Source: Hyphomicrobiales bacterium (GTDB lineage: Bacteria > Pseudomonadota > Alphaproteobacteria > Rhizobiales > OSC116). Taken from it: 64,000 nt of DNA. Below are positions 46,026 through 55,910 of the stretch, one piece after another. The position numbers were made by a program, and so were the translations under genes. Numbering within the stretch: the first letter of the stretch is position 1; every line of letters starts with the position of its first letter. Below the pieces are notes generated by a model. The model saw nothing but the letters and a program-made list of their open reading frames with translations. It was not told the DNA's origin and made no database searches. The stretch is from NCBI GenBank assembly GCA_013214705.1, contig JABSRZ010000011.1, forward strand, positions 88,300 through 152,299, read 5' to 3'.

Positions 46026-47123
46026 ATGCACAACAAAACCCAAGATAATATAGCGAGTGTTTCGCTAAAAAACATTGTCAAAAAATTTGGCGATGTAGAG
46101 GTGATAAATGGCATCGATCTTGAAATAAATGATGGTGAATTTGTGGTTTTTGTTGGTCCGTCTGGCTGTGGTAAATCAACTTTATTACGGATGATTTCTG
46201 GGTTAGATGATGTAACTTCGGGCAGTATTTTAATTGGAGATAAAGATGTAACCCGCGTGCAGGCCGCCAAGCGCGGCGTGTCGATGGTGTTTCAGTCTTA
46301 CGCTTTATACCCACATATGACGGTCTACCAGAATATGGAATTTGGCCTGAAGATTGCCAAAACACCCAAGGCCGAAATTCGTAAATTAATTGCCGATGCA
46401 GCCGAAAAATTACAAATTACCGAGTTGCTTGGCCGCCGCCCCGGGCAATTGTCTGGCGGGCAAAGGCAACGGGTGGCCATCGGCCGGTCTATTGTTAAGC
46501 AACCGCTGATATTTTTATTTGATGAGCCATTGTCTAACCTCGATGCAGAGCTAAGAGTGGGCATGCGGATAGAAATTGCTGACCTACACCGGGAACTTAA
46601 AAACACCATGATTTATGTAACCCATGACCAAATAGAGGCCATGACATTAGCCGATAGAATCGTTATCTTGCGCGATGGAAATGTCGAACAAGTTGGTACA
46701 CCTAAGGAGGTTTATGAAAACCCCATTAATCAATTTGTGGCCGGCTTTATGGGTTCACCCAGTATGAACTTTATATCAGCCACATATAATGGCACTGGCG
46801 GATTTGATGTGTATGGAAAAAATCTAACATCTAGCCTAAAACTCTCTAATGTTGCAAAAGATGAGATTATTACCATTGGCATTCGACCAGAACATTTAAG
46901 CCTTGATGGTAGCCTAGAATTTTCTCTAATCGTAAAGGTTGAAGCCACCGAATATCTGGGTGGAACATTATTCATTTACGGCGTTACTGAGGGTGGAGAA
47001 AAAATTACAATCGAAAATAGACACGATAAAACACCCAAAATTGGCAATAAAATTACTGTCGGTGCAGAAATGAGTTATCTGCGCTTTTTTGACAAAAACA
47101 AACGACGTATCCACCGTAAGTAG
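46026..47123 (+). CDS. Sugar ABC transporter ATPase (MsmK/UgpC/MalK type)
   Basis: 365 residues: Walker A GPSGCGKST (about 40), Q-loop VFQSYALYPHMTV, signature LSGGQRQR, Walker B FLFDEPLSNLD, H-loop THD, and a C-terminal TOBE/OB regulatory domain (about 240-365, ITIGIRPEHLSLDG). It powers the two permeases at the other end of the operon. Placed 9 bases after the GH31 gene. Confidence 0.94.
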   Translation: MHNKTQDNIASVSLKNIVKKFGDVEVINGIDLEINDGEFVVFVGPSGCGKSTLLRMISGLDDVTSGSILIGDKDVTRVQAAKRGVSMVFQSYALYPHMTVYQNMEFGLKIAKTPKAEIRKLIADAAEKLQITELLGRRPGQLSGGQRQRVAIGRSIVKQPLIFLFDEPLSNLDAELRVGMRIEIADLHRELKNTMIYVTHDQIEAMTLADRIVILRDGNVEQVGTPKEVYENPINQFVAGFMGSPSMNFISATYNGTGGFDVYGKNLTSSLKLSNVAKDEIITIGIRPEHLSLDGSLEFSLIVKVEATEYLGGTLFIYGVTEGGEKITIENRHDKTPKIGNKITVGAEMSYLRFFDKNKRRIHRK

Positions 47124-47174
47124 ACATGAGGGTTTGATAATAATGTTGTTATTTGAATGCAATTTAATTAGAAA

Positions 47175-48641
47175 TTATATTAGTCCTTTTTCAGAAGCGA
47201 TGTTCAATGCATCATTCCGATTTTCTGCTGATAACTTTTTATATATGTTTTTAAGATGAAACTTGACGGTTGATTCACTTATGCCAATTTCGCGGGCAAT
47301 CTCTTTGTTGCTGCTTGCACCATTCAAACGGTTGAGAACACCGAGTTCCGAGGCCGTCAAGCCAAATTGATTGTTGTTATATTTTGTTTTGCTCGACATT
47401 ATTACCGGTAATAAATTTTGACAATCACGCGCTATTTGTACAAACCGACCACGCACCCGGCACTCTTTGCAAATCTCATTAATGAAATCACGTTCTGCAA
47501 TAAGCAGGTAATTCCACGAATGGGCTTTTATATTTTCAAAGGCCAATTTGAAACTATTTATTGCCAGGTTGAAACGACCTGATTTATATGCCTGTTTTGC
47601 CTCCAACAGATCTGCGACCGCTTGTACACGTAAAAGATTGGGTTTTGGCAGGGGCTTATCACCGGTGTTTATTTGCCACATTTTTGTGGTTGGTAATAAC
47701 AAAACCACATGGCGCTCGGAAAGTTCTAGCTGTTGTTTGGTCTGCAAATATTTATTATCGAGTAAAAACTCTTCACGCAGTAATTGCATTGCCGGCAAAA
47801 GTTGAGCCATACCGCGTGTGCGCAATATTAATTCAAACCCGCTATGGCTTTCCAAAATATGTTGGTTTCCCTCGAGTATAGCTGTACGAAACTGCAAACT
47901 TGCCATCACCAAAAAAGTTTCCGGCCAAAATTCTCCCGACATGATTTCCTTGCTAAGCGGTTCCAAATCTTGGCTGCTTGGGAATATATTGTCGCGCTCC
48001 GCGATAACCCAATGTTGAGTGATTTCAATCATCGCATTTTCGCAGACAGGACGCCCGCAAAGATCAAGCTGCTTTCGAGCTTGTTCTAATGCCTCAAGAG
48101 CCTCATCTAGCCGGCCAGCATAGACGTGAATATAGGCCATATGCAAATATACAAAAAGTTGCAAATAATGGCTGTCACAATATTCATAGGCTTTTAATGC
48201 CATATTTGCCAATTCGAATGCTGCCGCTAAATTGGTAAAACGTAAGAAAAACACAATCATCAGGTTATAAATCGCACCGTGGCAAATGACATCATCTGGA
48301 TCAAAAACACTTATTGAGTTTACATATTTCCAAAGTTGTTTTTGGCTGAGGTTAACATTATATTTAAATGAGAACAGCAGCTCAAATAACAGCAAACAAG
48401 CCTTTTTCTCATCAAGTAATTCTAGCTGATCAATTAATAAAATGTTTTTTGGAATATTTAGAGTGTCGAGCAGATTTTCATAGCGTTTATAGGCCTGCTG
48501 TTGGCGACCTTGCTTATAATCGATTAAAACTCTAATCATCTGACTTTCAAAGTCATCATCAGCACCGGTTAAAATATGATCATAAAATTGAACAGGGGAG
48601 GCCAGTGCTTGGCGAAACGAAATTTTCAAAACCCTCTCCAT
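47175..48641 (-). CDS. LuxR-family regulator with MalT-like helical repeats and no ATPase domain
   Basis: 488 residues. The C-terminal 65 residues form a LuxR HTH (LTASELGVLNRLNGASSNKEIAREIGISESTVKFHLKNIYKKL, shown in overlapping pieces) and the part before it is made of TPR-like helical pairs (LAAAFELANMALKAYEY, DEALEALEQARKQL, FNLAINSFKLAFENI). It resembles the C-terminal two thirds of MalT-type STAND regulators but has no Walker A/B, so it is not the complete nucleotide-switched form. Convergent with the sugar operon; may sense a ligand or protein through the repeats. It may instead be transcribed from the DUF917 operon upstream on the same strand. Confidence 0.82.
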   Translation of the reverse strand: MERVLKISFRQALASPVQFYDHILTGADDDFESQMIRVLIDYKQGRQQQAYKRYENLLDTLNIPKNILLIDQLELLDEKKACLLLFELLFSFKYNVNLSQKQLWKYVNSISVFDPDDVICHGAIYNLMIVFFLRFTNLAAAFELANMALKAYEYCDSHYLQLFVYLHMAYIHVYAGRLDEALEALEQARKQLDLCGRPVCENAMIEITQHWVIAERDNIFPSSQDLEPLSKEIMSGEFWPETFLVMASLQFRTAILEGNQHILESHSGFELILRTRGMAQLLPAMQLLREEFLLDNKYLQTKQQLELSERHVVLLLPTTKMWQINTGDKPLPKPNLLRVQAVADLLEAKQAYKSGRFNLAINSFKLAFENIKAHSWNYLLIAERDFINEICKECRVRGRFVQIARDCQNLLPVIMSSKTKYNNNQFGLTASELGVLNRLNGASSNKEIAREIGISESTVKFHLKNIYKKLSAENRNDALNIASEKGLI

Positions 48642-48797
48642 CTAATTCTAGTAGGCTTAATATTAATGTTATGAGGGGCAATTAATCAAGCTAAACAGAA
48701 ATTATGGCAACACTTATTTTTATAAATGGTTGAAAAATTGGACAATGTCATAGATTGAAGGGTTTTATATCAACCTATAACACTATTATATTCAGGC

Positions 48798-49868
48798 TTA
48801 AATGGGCGAGTATTCGACGTCATAGCCAAAATATTTTGGCCCCGATAATTCGATGCCTGCAGGGGTTCTCCAAATTGGGTCACAGGGCAAACCAAGTACA
48901 TTTACCGGCAGCCCATATTTAACCAGTTCGGTTGTAACCGGCTGCCCCGTAAACGCGTCTAGAAGCGTAATTAGATCAGGCGTTGTGGCCAGTACCTTTT
49001 TTCCTTCTTTGGCGATCAAAAATTCGTTTTTAAACTCTAAGCTTACTTCTCGATTGCGAAAATCTCCAATGCCTTCGAGTTTAACAACACCATGCTGCCA
49101 TCCGCCTTCTATTTTGCGTTCAACATCACGCACACGCCCCTGAAATAGATGTATGCCATTATAGGTTTCCGCCATCAATTGACATGCATCCGCGCCGTGT
49201 TCAGACATCATTTTACCAATGTCGTGAGCGAGGCTAAGCGAGCCACGCACCAAAGATGATTTGCATTGTTTTGCACTCATCGGGTACATGCTAGACATAA
49301 CCGACCCACCCATTTCCATCGCCAATACCCTAACTAGGCGTTCGGTCCAAGAATTGTCGATGGTGTCAAAAGTCGCGCCATTTCCTTTGTCGTCCATCAA
49401 GGCAAATGGGGTCGCTTTAATGCCTGCTAAGGTAAAACTCACCATTTGAATTTCGGGGAAAGCACGCCCCATACCATCACCATCAATGATCGGCAAATCC
49501 ATTTGCGCAGCGGCAATAAACGGGATAACCGAATTAAGACCGCCAGCCTCAATACACATGATGGCTCTGACTTTTTTGCCCACAATTTGTTCCATCATGG
49601 CCACGAGTTTTGGAATTTCATTACCGCTAGGGAATTTTTCCAGCATTACCGTTGGTGCACCGACCATGGCAATGGGCAAGACAAAATCATCATCGTCAAG
49701 TTCATCAATATCTATCACCCGAACCGGCTTGGTCTTTCTTATTTCTTGCATGGCCATCAGCCGCCCAACATAGGGGTCGCCACCGCCACCAGCACCAAGC
49801 ACAGCACCACCAGCAGCAATATATTTTAGCGCCTGTTCATCAACCAAATCTATAGATTTTTTAATCAT
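48798..49868 (-). CDS. DUF917 family protein
   Basis: 356 residues. N-terminal GGAVLGAGGGGDPYVGRLMA is the family signature (Gly-rich nucleotide-like loop), with VGAPTVMLEKFPSGNE and AIMCIEAGGLNSVIPF after it. DUF917 genes are typically paired with hydantoinase/oxoprolinase genes, as here. It probably acts with that enzyme, but its activity is not known. Overlaps the upstream gene by ATGA. Confidence 0.87.
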   Translation of the reverse strand: MIKKSIDLVDEQALKYIAAGGAVLGAGGGGDPYVGRLMAMQEIRKTKPVRVIDIDELDDDDFVLPIAMVGAPTVMLEKFPSGNEIPKLVAMMEQIVGKKVRAIMCIEAGGLNSVIPFIAAAQMDLPIIDGDGMGRAFPEIQMVSFTLAGIKATPFALMDDKGNGATFDTIDNSWTERLVRVLAMEMGGSVMSSMYPMSAKQCKSSLVRGSLSLAHDIGKMMSEHGADACQLMAETYNGIHLFQGRVRDVERKIEGGWQHGVVKLEGIGDFRNREVSLEFKNEFLIAKEGKKVLATTPDLITLLDAFTGQPVTTELVKYGLPVNVLGLPCDPIWRTPAGIELSGPKYFGYDVEYSPI

Positions 49869-51409
49869 TTATGTGCCTCCAAGTTTAAATCACCGACAAC
49901 GGTGACGTTAATTGCCAAGTTATTGCCAGGAATATATGAAAGTGGCATGTCGCTTACGGCTAAGGTTTTAAGACTTTCTTCAATCGCCCCGCGAGATATC
50001 GCCAATATTTTGGCCTCATTGGTAACTTGTTCAATGGCCTCTTCTCGGCTTAAATTGTCTGCCAGTGAAACCACCCGCCCAACTTCGCCAGAAACCTGTG
50101 CAATTGCTGCACCAACCGCATTTGCAAGGCTGTGGTTTTTGGGTCTCACTACCTTTAACCCATCAATTGTATCGCCCATTAAAACTGACCCGCCACCAAC
50201 AACGATGACCGGTAATTGTTTGTCGCTGGTTCTTGACCGGGCAACAGCATCGCCAACAATTTGGTCCATCAATTTTATCAATTGATCTTGGTTTTCAAAC
50301 TCTGGCGCTGGCTTATCACCCATAATGGCGCGGCCGGAGGCAACGGCCAAATCACTAGCGGTTATGGTATCGCCACCAAAAACCACCGCCTCTTGCAAAA
50401 TTCTATGGCCCACTGATTTTGGGCCAATCGACATCGATTTAACATCAATTAATGACCCACCGCCAAGGCCGATGCTTTCAACGGCTGGCATCGAAAAATT
50501 GGTGCGGACATCGGCAACGGTTACTGATGTGCCTGCAAGGCGTGGAAAGCCATCAATTATTTCGCCAACATCTGTAGTTGTGCCGCCAATATCGGCAACC
50601 AATGCATGGTCAAGCCCGGATAAAAATGCCGCGCCGCGCATTGAATTTGTCGGGCCACAAGCAAAGGTTAGCACTGGTAAGCGCAACACTTCGCTGGCCT
50701 CAATTAAAGTGCCATCATTTCGGGTGAAATATAGCGGGCAGTCAAAACCGAGCGCTGCTTTTAGCTGGCCAAATGCTTCAATAACTTCGGCAGCAAGTGG
50801 TTTTAATGAGGCATTAATTATCGCTGCATTTTCGCGCTCTAATAGCCCCAGTTTGCCAATGTCTGAACTAATGGAAAGTGAAATATCAGGATGATTTTTT
50901 AATATCAAATCACGCGCGGCAGTTTCCATATCGCCGCGAACCGTCGCAAAAACCGAACTAATGGCAATTTGTTCTGCGCCTTGTTTTATCAACTCATCTA
51001 CAGCATTTAATATTTGTTCGTCGTCCATCGGGGAGATTTCTTTGCCATCCATTTCATATCCGCCATTAACCAGTCGATATGATCCGCTAATTGCCTCAAC
51101 CAAGTCGGTTGGCCAATCGGAAAAGGGAAGAATAGCCGGCCCCGAAGGTAGACATAAACGAATAAGAGCGGTTTTTGCCAAACGTTTACGTTCCACCAAT
51201 GCATTGATGAAATGGGTGGTGCCAATCATAATGGCATCAATATCTTTGGCAATTTGATTGGTTTCACTTAGCGCACCAACGATAGCGTTTTTCACACCAC
51301 TTATAACATCAGGAGTGGTTGGGCTTTTTATCCCGCCTAACAATTTGTCGCCTTGCATGATGACAGCATCAGTATTGGTGCCACCAACATCTACCCCTAT
51401 TCTTAACAT
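49865..51409 (-). CDS. Hydantoinase/oxoprolinase family protein (HyuA type)
   Basis: 514 residues. N-terminal Hydant_A_N domain starts GVDVGGTNTDAVIMQGDKLLG, central ALVADIGGTTTDVGEI (ATPase-like phosphate loop of the ASKHA fold), and VVGGGSVLMGD near the C-terminus. Members hydrolyse cyclic amides such as hydantoins or 5-oxoproline with ATP. AAAGGAG is well placed for the ATG at 51409; the open frame extends further to 51508 but overlaps the permease gene. The HyuB partner subunit is not present; DUF917 takes its place. Confidence 0.87.
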   Translation of the reverse strand: MLRIGVDVGGTNTDAVIMQGDKLLGGIKSPTTPDVISGVKNAIVGALSETNQIAKDIDAIMIGTTHFINALVERKRLAKTALIRLCLPSGPAILPFSDWPTDLVEAISGSYRLVNGGYEMDGKEISPMDDEQILNAVDELIKQGAEQIAISSVFATVRGDMETAARDLILKNHPDISLSISSDIGKLGLLERENAAIINASLKPLAAEVIEAFGQLKAALGFDCPLYFTRNDGTLIEASEVLRLPVLTFACGPTNSMRGAAFLSGLDHALVADIGGTTTDVGEIIDGFPRLAGTSVTVADVRTNFSMPAVESIGLGGGSLIDVKSMSIGPKSVGHRILQEAVVFGGDTITASDLAVASGRAIMGDKPAPEFENQDQLIKLMDQIVGDAVARSRTSDKQLPVIVVGGGSVLMGDTIDGLKVVRPKNHSLANAVGAAIAQVSGEVGRVVSLADNLSREEAIEQVTNEAKILAISRGAIEESLKTLAVSDMPLSYIPGNNLAINVTVVGDLNLEAHK

Positions 51410-51432
51410 CTTATTCTCCTTTACATATTTTA

Positions 51433-52368
51433 TTAATGTTGGCGCTGGGTCCAAGCGTCTATGCCCACAGCGATCAAAATGACCATGCCTTCGATTATTC
51501 TTTGCCAAATTGGATCGACTTGATGCAGGTTAAATCCGTTTGACATGAAGGCCAAAAAGAATGCCGCCGCCACGGTTCGCCATATTGCACCTTGCCCGCC
51601 AGAGATGGATGTTCCACCGACAATCACTGCCGTTAACACGGCAAAAACAAAACTAAAATCATCTGACGGTTGGGCAGAAATTGAACGAGATGAATTTATC
51701 ACCCCCGCAAGTGCTGATGCCGCACCGAGTAGCACAAATGTCATGGCTTGCACAAAGTTAACATTTACACCCGCTAGGCGCGCTGCCTCGCGGTTGCCAC
51801 CAGTGGCATATACATTGCGGCCAAAACGGGTTTTGCTCAGTAAAATCCAGGCAAAAACCACCACGGCAATGGCGATATAGCTGGCGCTGGTTATGCCAAA
51901 ATAACGCGTCCTAGCCAATTGCTGATAAATTTCACCATCGGGGCGCATTAATGAACGGTCGGAAATAAGATAGCCAATTCCAAAGAACATAAATGATGTG
52001 GCAAGTGTGCCGATAAACGAATTTATCTTGAATTTTGTGACGATAATCCCGTTAAAGCTACCCATAAGCAGCCCGATTGTGATTGCTGCTAATAACGCCA
52101 AACCGACACTACCTGTAGCGTTTTCCACATATAACGCGAATAATGGTGACACCACAAAAATCGATGAAACCGACACGTCAAAATTGCCGGCGATGATGGC
52201 CATAGTCATAAATGAAGCGGCGATCAAAACGGTTGATTGCTGGTCCAAAATGTTGCGCATATTGCGCTCTGTGGCGAAGCCTTCGGTGGTTAGCGCCAAC
52301 AGCAAAAACAGCGCGACGGTGATAAAAGCAATGCCGTAATTTCGAAAGAATTTTAAACCTTGATCCAT
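51433..52368 (-). CDS. ABC transporter permease (RbsC/BPD_transp_2 type)
   Basis: 311 residues, eight to ten membrane segments, GTLATSFMFFGIGYLISD, YATGGNREAARLAGVNV and TAVIVGGTSISGGQGAIWRT, all typical of ribose/xylose-type permeases. ATG at 52368 with GTGGAG upstream. Stop lies 23 bases before the hydantoinase start. Confidence 0.92.
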   Translation of the reverse strand: MDQGLKFFRNYGIAFITVALFLLLALTTEGFATERNMRNILDQQSTVLIAASFMTMAIIAGNFDVSVSSIFVVSPLFALYVENATGSVGLALLAAITIGLLMGSFNGIIVTKFKINSFIGTLATSFMFFGIGYLISDRSLMRPDGEIYQQLARTRYFGITSASYIAIAVVVFAWILLSKTRFGRNVYATGGNREAARLAGVNVNFVQAMTFVLLGAASALAGVINSSRSISAQPSDDFSFVFAVLTAVIVGGTSISGGQGAIWRTVAAAFFLAFMSNGFNLHQVDPIWQRIIEGMVILIAVGIDAWTQRQH

Positions 52369-52369
52369 T

Positions 52370-53878
52370 TTATACTCCACTAAATGCGGCCTGCATAATG
52401 GCCGCTTTTGTCATTTGTTGGTCTTTAAATTCGGCGGCTATCTTGCCTTTCGAAATCACCAAAGTCCGGTGGCAAAGCCCCAGAATTTCCTCAATCTCAG
52501 ATGATATAAGCAATATCGCCTCGCCATTTGCTGCAAGCTGTTGAATGAGATTATAAATACCGCGCTTTGCACCGACATCAACCCCGCGCGTGGGTTCATC
52601 GGCAATCAATAATTTTGGCGCACCCAACACAGTGCGGGCAAATAATACTTTTTGCTGATTGCCACCTGAAAGCGTATCAATGTCAAGATTTAGCCCACCA
52701 TGTTTAACTGATGTAGCCTCGCAACTAACTGATACTGAGCGGAGTTCTGATGGCTTATCAAGACCCCAAAGTTTGGTAAATTTATGCAAATAAGGTAGCG
52801 AGGTATTTTCCACAATAGAACGCCCTAAAATCAGTCCTTGTTCACGGCGCGCCTCTGGCACCATCGCCATACCCAGCCTTAATGATTTTGTTATATTTGT
52901 ACGGCTCACATCTTGGCCACAAAACATAATTTTGCCCCCATCTGGCAATGTGCCACCATAAATTGCATGAGCAATTTCAGAGCGTCCGGCGCCAACTAGA
53001 CCCGTTAAACCCAATATTTCACCGGGGCGAATTGTAAAACTTATTTTGTCGAATTCCCCATTGCGGGTAAGATTTTCTACTTTTAAAATCGGCGGGGCAT
53101 TTTTATCAAATTTGCCAAGCTTTGGAAACTGGCTTTGCACATCGGCGCCCGTCATCGCTTCGATCAAGCTATCCCTAGTTTCCAGTTTTGCATCACTTGT
53201 TCGTATATGTTCACCATTTCGTAAAATGGTAATTGTGTCAGATATGGCTAAAACTTCTTCTAAAAAATGCGATACATAGACCACAGCTTTGCCACGTTTG
53301 GCAAGGCTGCAGACCAATTCGCGCAACTTCTCTGCCTCGTGGCTAGCAAGGCGCGCGGTTGGTTCATCAAATACAATTAGATCGGCATCACGATTAAGCG
53401 CGCGCAAAATCTCTACTTTTTGCTGCTCGGCTACGGGTAGACTGCTAACCAATATATCCGGATCTAGATGCATGCTATATTGATCCATCACCTCGATTAC
53501 CCGTTGGCGGGTTTTTTTTGCATCAACAAACGGGCCAATGGTTATTTCGCGCCCCAATGCGATGTTATCGGCAACGGTACGATTTGGTAATAATGATAAT
53601 TCTTGGGCAATCCCAACAAGTCCAAGATGAACCCCATGGGCAGGCGAAGTAATTTTTATGGTTTTGCCATTATATATAATTTCGCCGCCATCGGGTTGAT
53701 GAACGCCAAGCAAAACTTTGCCAAGTGTGGATTTTCCAGCACCATTTTCGCCAATTATTGAATGCACTTCACCTTTGTTAAAAGCTAGGCTTATATTTTT
53801 CAATGCCTGTGTGGCGCCAAAGTGTTTACTTACCCCGGATAGGGTAAGTAAACTGTTTTTGTTTTCAACCTCTGGCAC
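52370..53878 (-). CDS. ABC transporter ATPase with two nucleotide-binding domains (RbsA/MglA type)
   Basis: 502 residues. NBD1: Walker A GENGAGKSTL, signature-like SSLPVAEQQKVEIL, Walker B LIVFDEPTARL. NBD2: divergent Walker A GLVGAGRSEIAHAIYGG, LSGGNQQKVLFART, LLIADEPTRGVDVG. Divergence of the second P-loop (Arg for Lys) is normal for this group. Starts directly after the binding-protein stop codon. Confidence 0.93.
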   Translation of the reverse strand: MPEVENKNSLLTLSGVSKHFGATQALKNISLAFNKGEVHSIIGENGAGKSTLGKVLLGVHQPDGGEIIYNGKTIKITSPAHGVHLGLVGIAQELSLLPNRTVADNIALGREITIGPFVDAKKTRQRVIEVMDQYSMHLDPDILVSSLPVAEQQKVEILRALNRDADLIVFDEPTARLASHEAEKLRELVCSLAKRGKAVVYVSHFLEEVLAISDTITILRNGEHIRTSDAKLETRDSLIEAMTGADVQSQFPKLGKFDKNAPPILKVENLTRNGEFDKISFTIRPGEILGLTGLVGAGRSEIAHAIYGGTLPDGGKIMFCGQDVSRTNITKSLRLGMAMVPEARREQGLILGRSIVENTSLPYLHKFTKLWGLDKPSELRSVSVSCEATSVKHGGLNLDIDTLSGGNQQKVLFARTVLGAPKLLIADEPTRGVDVGAKRGIYNLIQQLAANGEAILLISSEIEEILGLCHRTLVISKGKIAAEFKDQQMTKAAIMQAAFSGV

Positions 53879-54880
53879 TTAGCCACCCCATTGAGCCGTA
53901 AAGTTGCCAACATTTTCGCCGGTTATTAAGCCGCCATCTGGCGCATTGACCAGTGGGTCAACACCGCCGGTATGTTTGCCATTTGTCAACGCATCAACCA
54001 TGGCTTCCATAGCATATGTACCTTCGTCATAAGGCGCACCAAATACACCACCAAACCAAGTGCCATTTGCAATGCCTTCAAGCGCTGGCTCTGAACCACC
54101 CAGACCAATTAATTTAACATTGGTAATGCCTTCATCAGCCAAAACAATCGCCGCACCTTGAATAGATTGATCTGCACCAACAATTACATCAAATGTAGAA
54201 TTAATTTGTAGAATGTCTTGCGTAGCTGTGATGCCACCATCTGGACCGAGATATTTACCTTCACCCTCTGCAATTACAGAAATAGATGGATGTTTGGCAA
54301 TCACTTCATCAAATCCGCCACGCAGCGCATCATCTAAAGGAATGCCTTTAATGCCATAAATGAACACAACTTCGCATGGGTTAATGCCTTCGCAAGCCAT
54401 AACTGTCAGTTCGCCGTAACGTTTACCAGAACGGAAAGGCGCGGCCATTACAGAGGCGGCAACGCCGTCAACCTGCGGGTCTGATGTGGTTAAATCTGCA
54501 CCAACAACTTGGTTTAAGATCACAACTTCGATGCCTTCTTCGATTGCCAATTCAATATCTGGAATAGCGCCCGGACCATTGATTGAAACTAAAATAATAC
54601 CATCATAGCGGCCAGATGCGATCGCATCTTGGAATTGTGAAGTTTGCTTTGCTGGATCAAATTGCGCATCGAATTCGGTAATTTTAATGTTATTTTCTGT
54701 GGCGACTATTTCCATCGCTTTAACAGACGCACTAAGCCATGTATTGGCAGAACTGGCAGAAAGATAGGCCACTTCATAGCCTTCTGCGGCAGTCGCAATG
54801 CTGGTGCTTGCCAACAATGCAGCACCACAGGCAAGTGCTTTGATCCCAAATTTGATTTTATTAATGTAAACATTTTTCAT
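53879..54880 (-). CDS. Periplasmic binding protein (Peripla_BP_4, ribose type)
   Basis: 333 residues: long basic N-region and signal peptide ending TATA-A at about residue 32, then YEVAYLSASSANTWLSASVKAMEIV, GRYDGIILVSINGPGAIPDIELAIEEGIEVV and FDVIVGADQSIQGAAIVLAD. First gene of the importer-hydantoinase-DUF917 operon. AAAGGGAGAA precedes the ATG. The fold is usually sugar-binding; the partner enzymes suggest a cyclic amide or its glycoside. Confidence 0.92.
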   Translation of the reverse strand: MKNVYINKIKFGIKALACGAALLASTSIATAAEGYEVAYLSASSANTWLSASVKAMEIVATENNIKITEFDAQFDPAKQTSQFQDAIASGRYDGIILVSINGPGAIPDIELAIEEGIEVVILNQVVGADLTTSDPQVDGVAASVMAAPFRSGKRYGELTVMACEGINPCEVVFIYGIKGIPLDDALRGGFDEVIAKHPSISVIAEGEGKYLGPDGGITATQDILQINSTFDVIVGADQSIQGAAIVLADEGITNVKLIGLGGSEPALEGIANGTWFGGVFGAPYDEGTYAMEAMVDALTNGKHTGGVDPLVNAPDGGLITGENVGNFTAQWGG

Positions 54881-55250
54881 TATATTCTCCCTTTTGTGAA
54901 CTCCGGCTATAGTGAATGCTAAAAGCCATTTTAAAATAAATTTTTAGTATAGGAAACGTACATAATTAGGGTAGGGTGCTAATAAAGCAGTGTTGTTTTG
55001 GATAGGGTGGCCTGCAATAGGTTGATATAATACATTAATTTATGGAATGTTCAACCTGCAAAATCAATAATTACCATCAGTATAGGCATAATGGATGATT
55101 TATCTTATTATTATTGGGAGTTTACAATGAAAAGAATTGAAAGCTATATAAATTCTATAATGTAGGTAGTCAGCTCCTATGGAACAGATTGGTGTAGTTG
55201 CATAAGATAGGGTTTTTGGTTCATTTTTGAAGACCAATGCGACAGACAAA
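54881..55250. other. Promoter-containing gap upstream of the ribose-type importer
   Basis: AT-rich region with no gene. It must hold the promoter of the minus-strand operon and the end of the VOC gene; no clear palindrome or terminator is seen. The 70-codon open frame at 55100-55312 mostly overlaps the VOC gene antisense-frame and has no ribosome site. Confidence 0.4.
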
Positions 55251-55649
55251 TTATCTTCCCTCGTCCGCAGTTTGGACTTCGATCTGATATCCCTCAGGGT
55301 CGAGGAATGCAAAAGCGCGTATTCCTAATTCTTTGTTGTCGCGTAGCTCAGTCAGTCCAGAAACGCCTTCTTGGCGCACCCAACGATACCAAGCATCGAC
55401 ATCTTGCACGCGCAGACAAACCTGACATGTCTTGGCCTCGGCCCATTTTTGCATGCCTCTGGAATTATCCACAAGGCCGATATGGGAGTGGCCTTCAATT
55501 AAATAAATTTTCGACCAGCCCTGATCAATAGCTAATTTGAAACCTAAGACATTCTCGTAAAAAGCCATTGATGTTGGCAAGTCACGATAATATTGGAATG
55601 TCACCGTCAGTTGAAAACCATCGGTTGGTCGTTTTATACCGCTATCCAT
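55251..55649 (-). CDS. Glyoxalase/bleomycin-resistance (VOC) family protein
   Basis: 132 residues with paired beta-alpha-beta-beta-beta modules: FQLTVTFQYYRDLPTSMAFYENVLGFKL, YLIEGHSHIGLVD, VCLRVQDVDAWYRWV, AFAFLDPEGYQIEVQ. Glu in GYQIEVQ is a likely metal ligand. GGAG is spaced 8 bases before the ATG at 55649; the ATG at 55664 lacks this. Substrate unknown. Confidence 0.88.
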   Translation of the reverse strand: MDSGIKRPTDGFQLTVTFQYYRDLPTSMAFYENVLGFKLAIDQGWSKIYLIEGHSHIGLVDNSRGMQKWAEAKTCQVCLRVQDVDAWYRWVRQEGVSGLTELRDNKELGIRAFAFLDPEGYQIEVQTADEGR

Positions 55650-55797
55650 AATGTGTAGCTCCATTGTTAAAAACCCATAATTCCTAGTCAGCCTAAATTA
55701 TCTAATTTCGACCCCAGTTGGTGTGTGGTTATTATATGTTTTCAAAAATATCATTATAATCTTTGCAGATCATGGCCACTTTTATTAGACAAGTCCA

Positions 55798-55824
55798 GAG
55801 TTGGATATCATTAATATCCAACTC
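55798..55824. other. Perfect 11-bp inverted repeat beyond the secretion operon
   Basis: GAGTTGGATAT / ATATCCAACTC around a CATTA loop, about 90 bases beyond the membrane-fusion gene stop. There is no T tract on either side, so it is a weak terminator at best or an mRNA-end stabiliser. Confidence 0.5.
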
Positions 55825-55910
55825 ACAGAACATTTATTAACGTTCTATTTACCCAATTTGGTTTGATGACTTAGCCTTAGCAAGCTGATTTTTGCTTTGG
55901 GTTGAGGCGT

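Noticed and set aside
47124..47174. Terminator between the sugar operon and the LuxR gene
   Set aside because: The short AT-rich gap between these convergent genes shows no stable stem.
50325..50894. 189-residue open frame on the plus strand
   Set aside because: Antisense to the hydantoinase/oxoprolinase gene, which has full family motifs; the plus-strand product has no recognisable feature.
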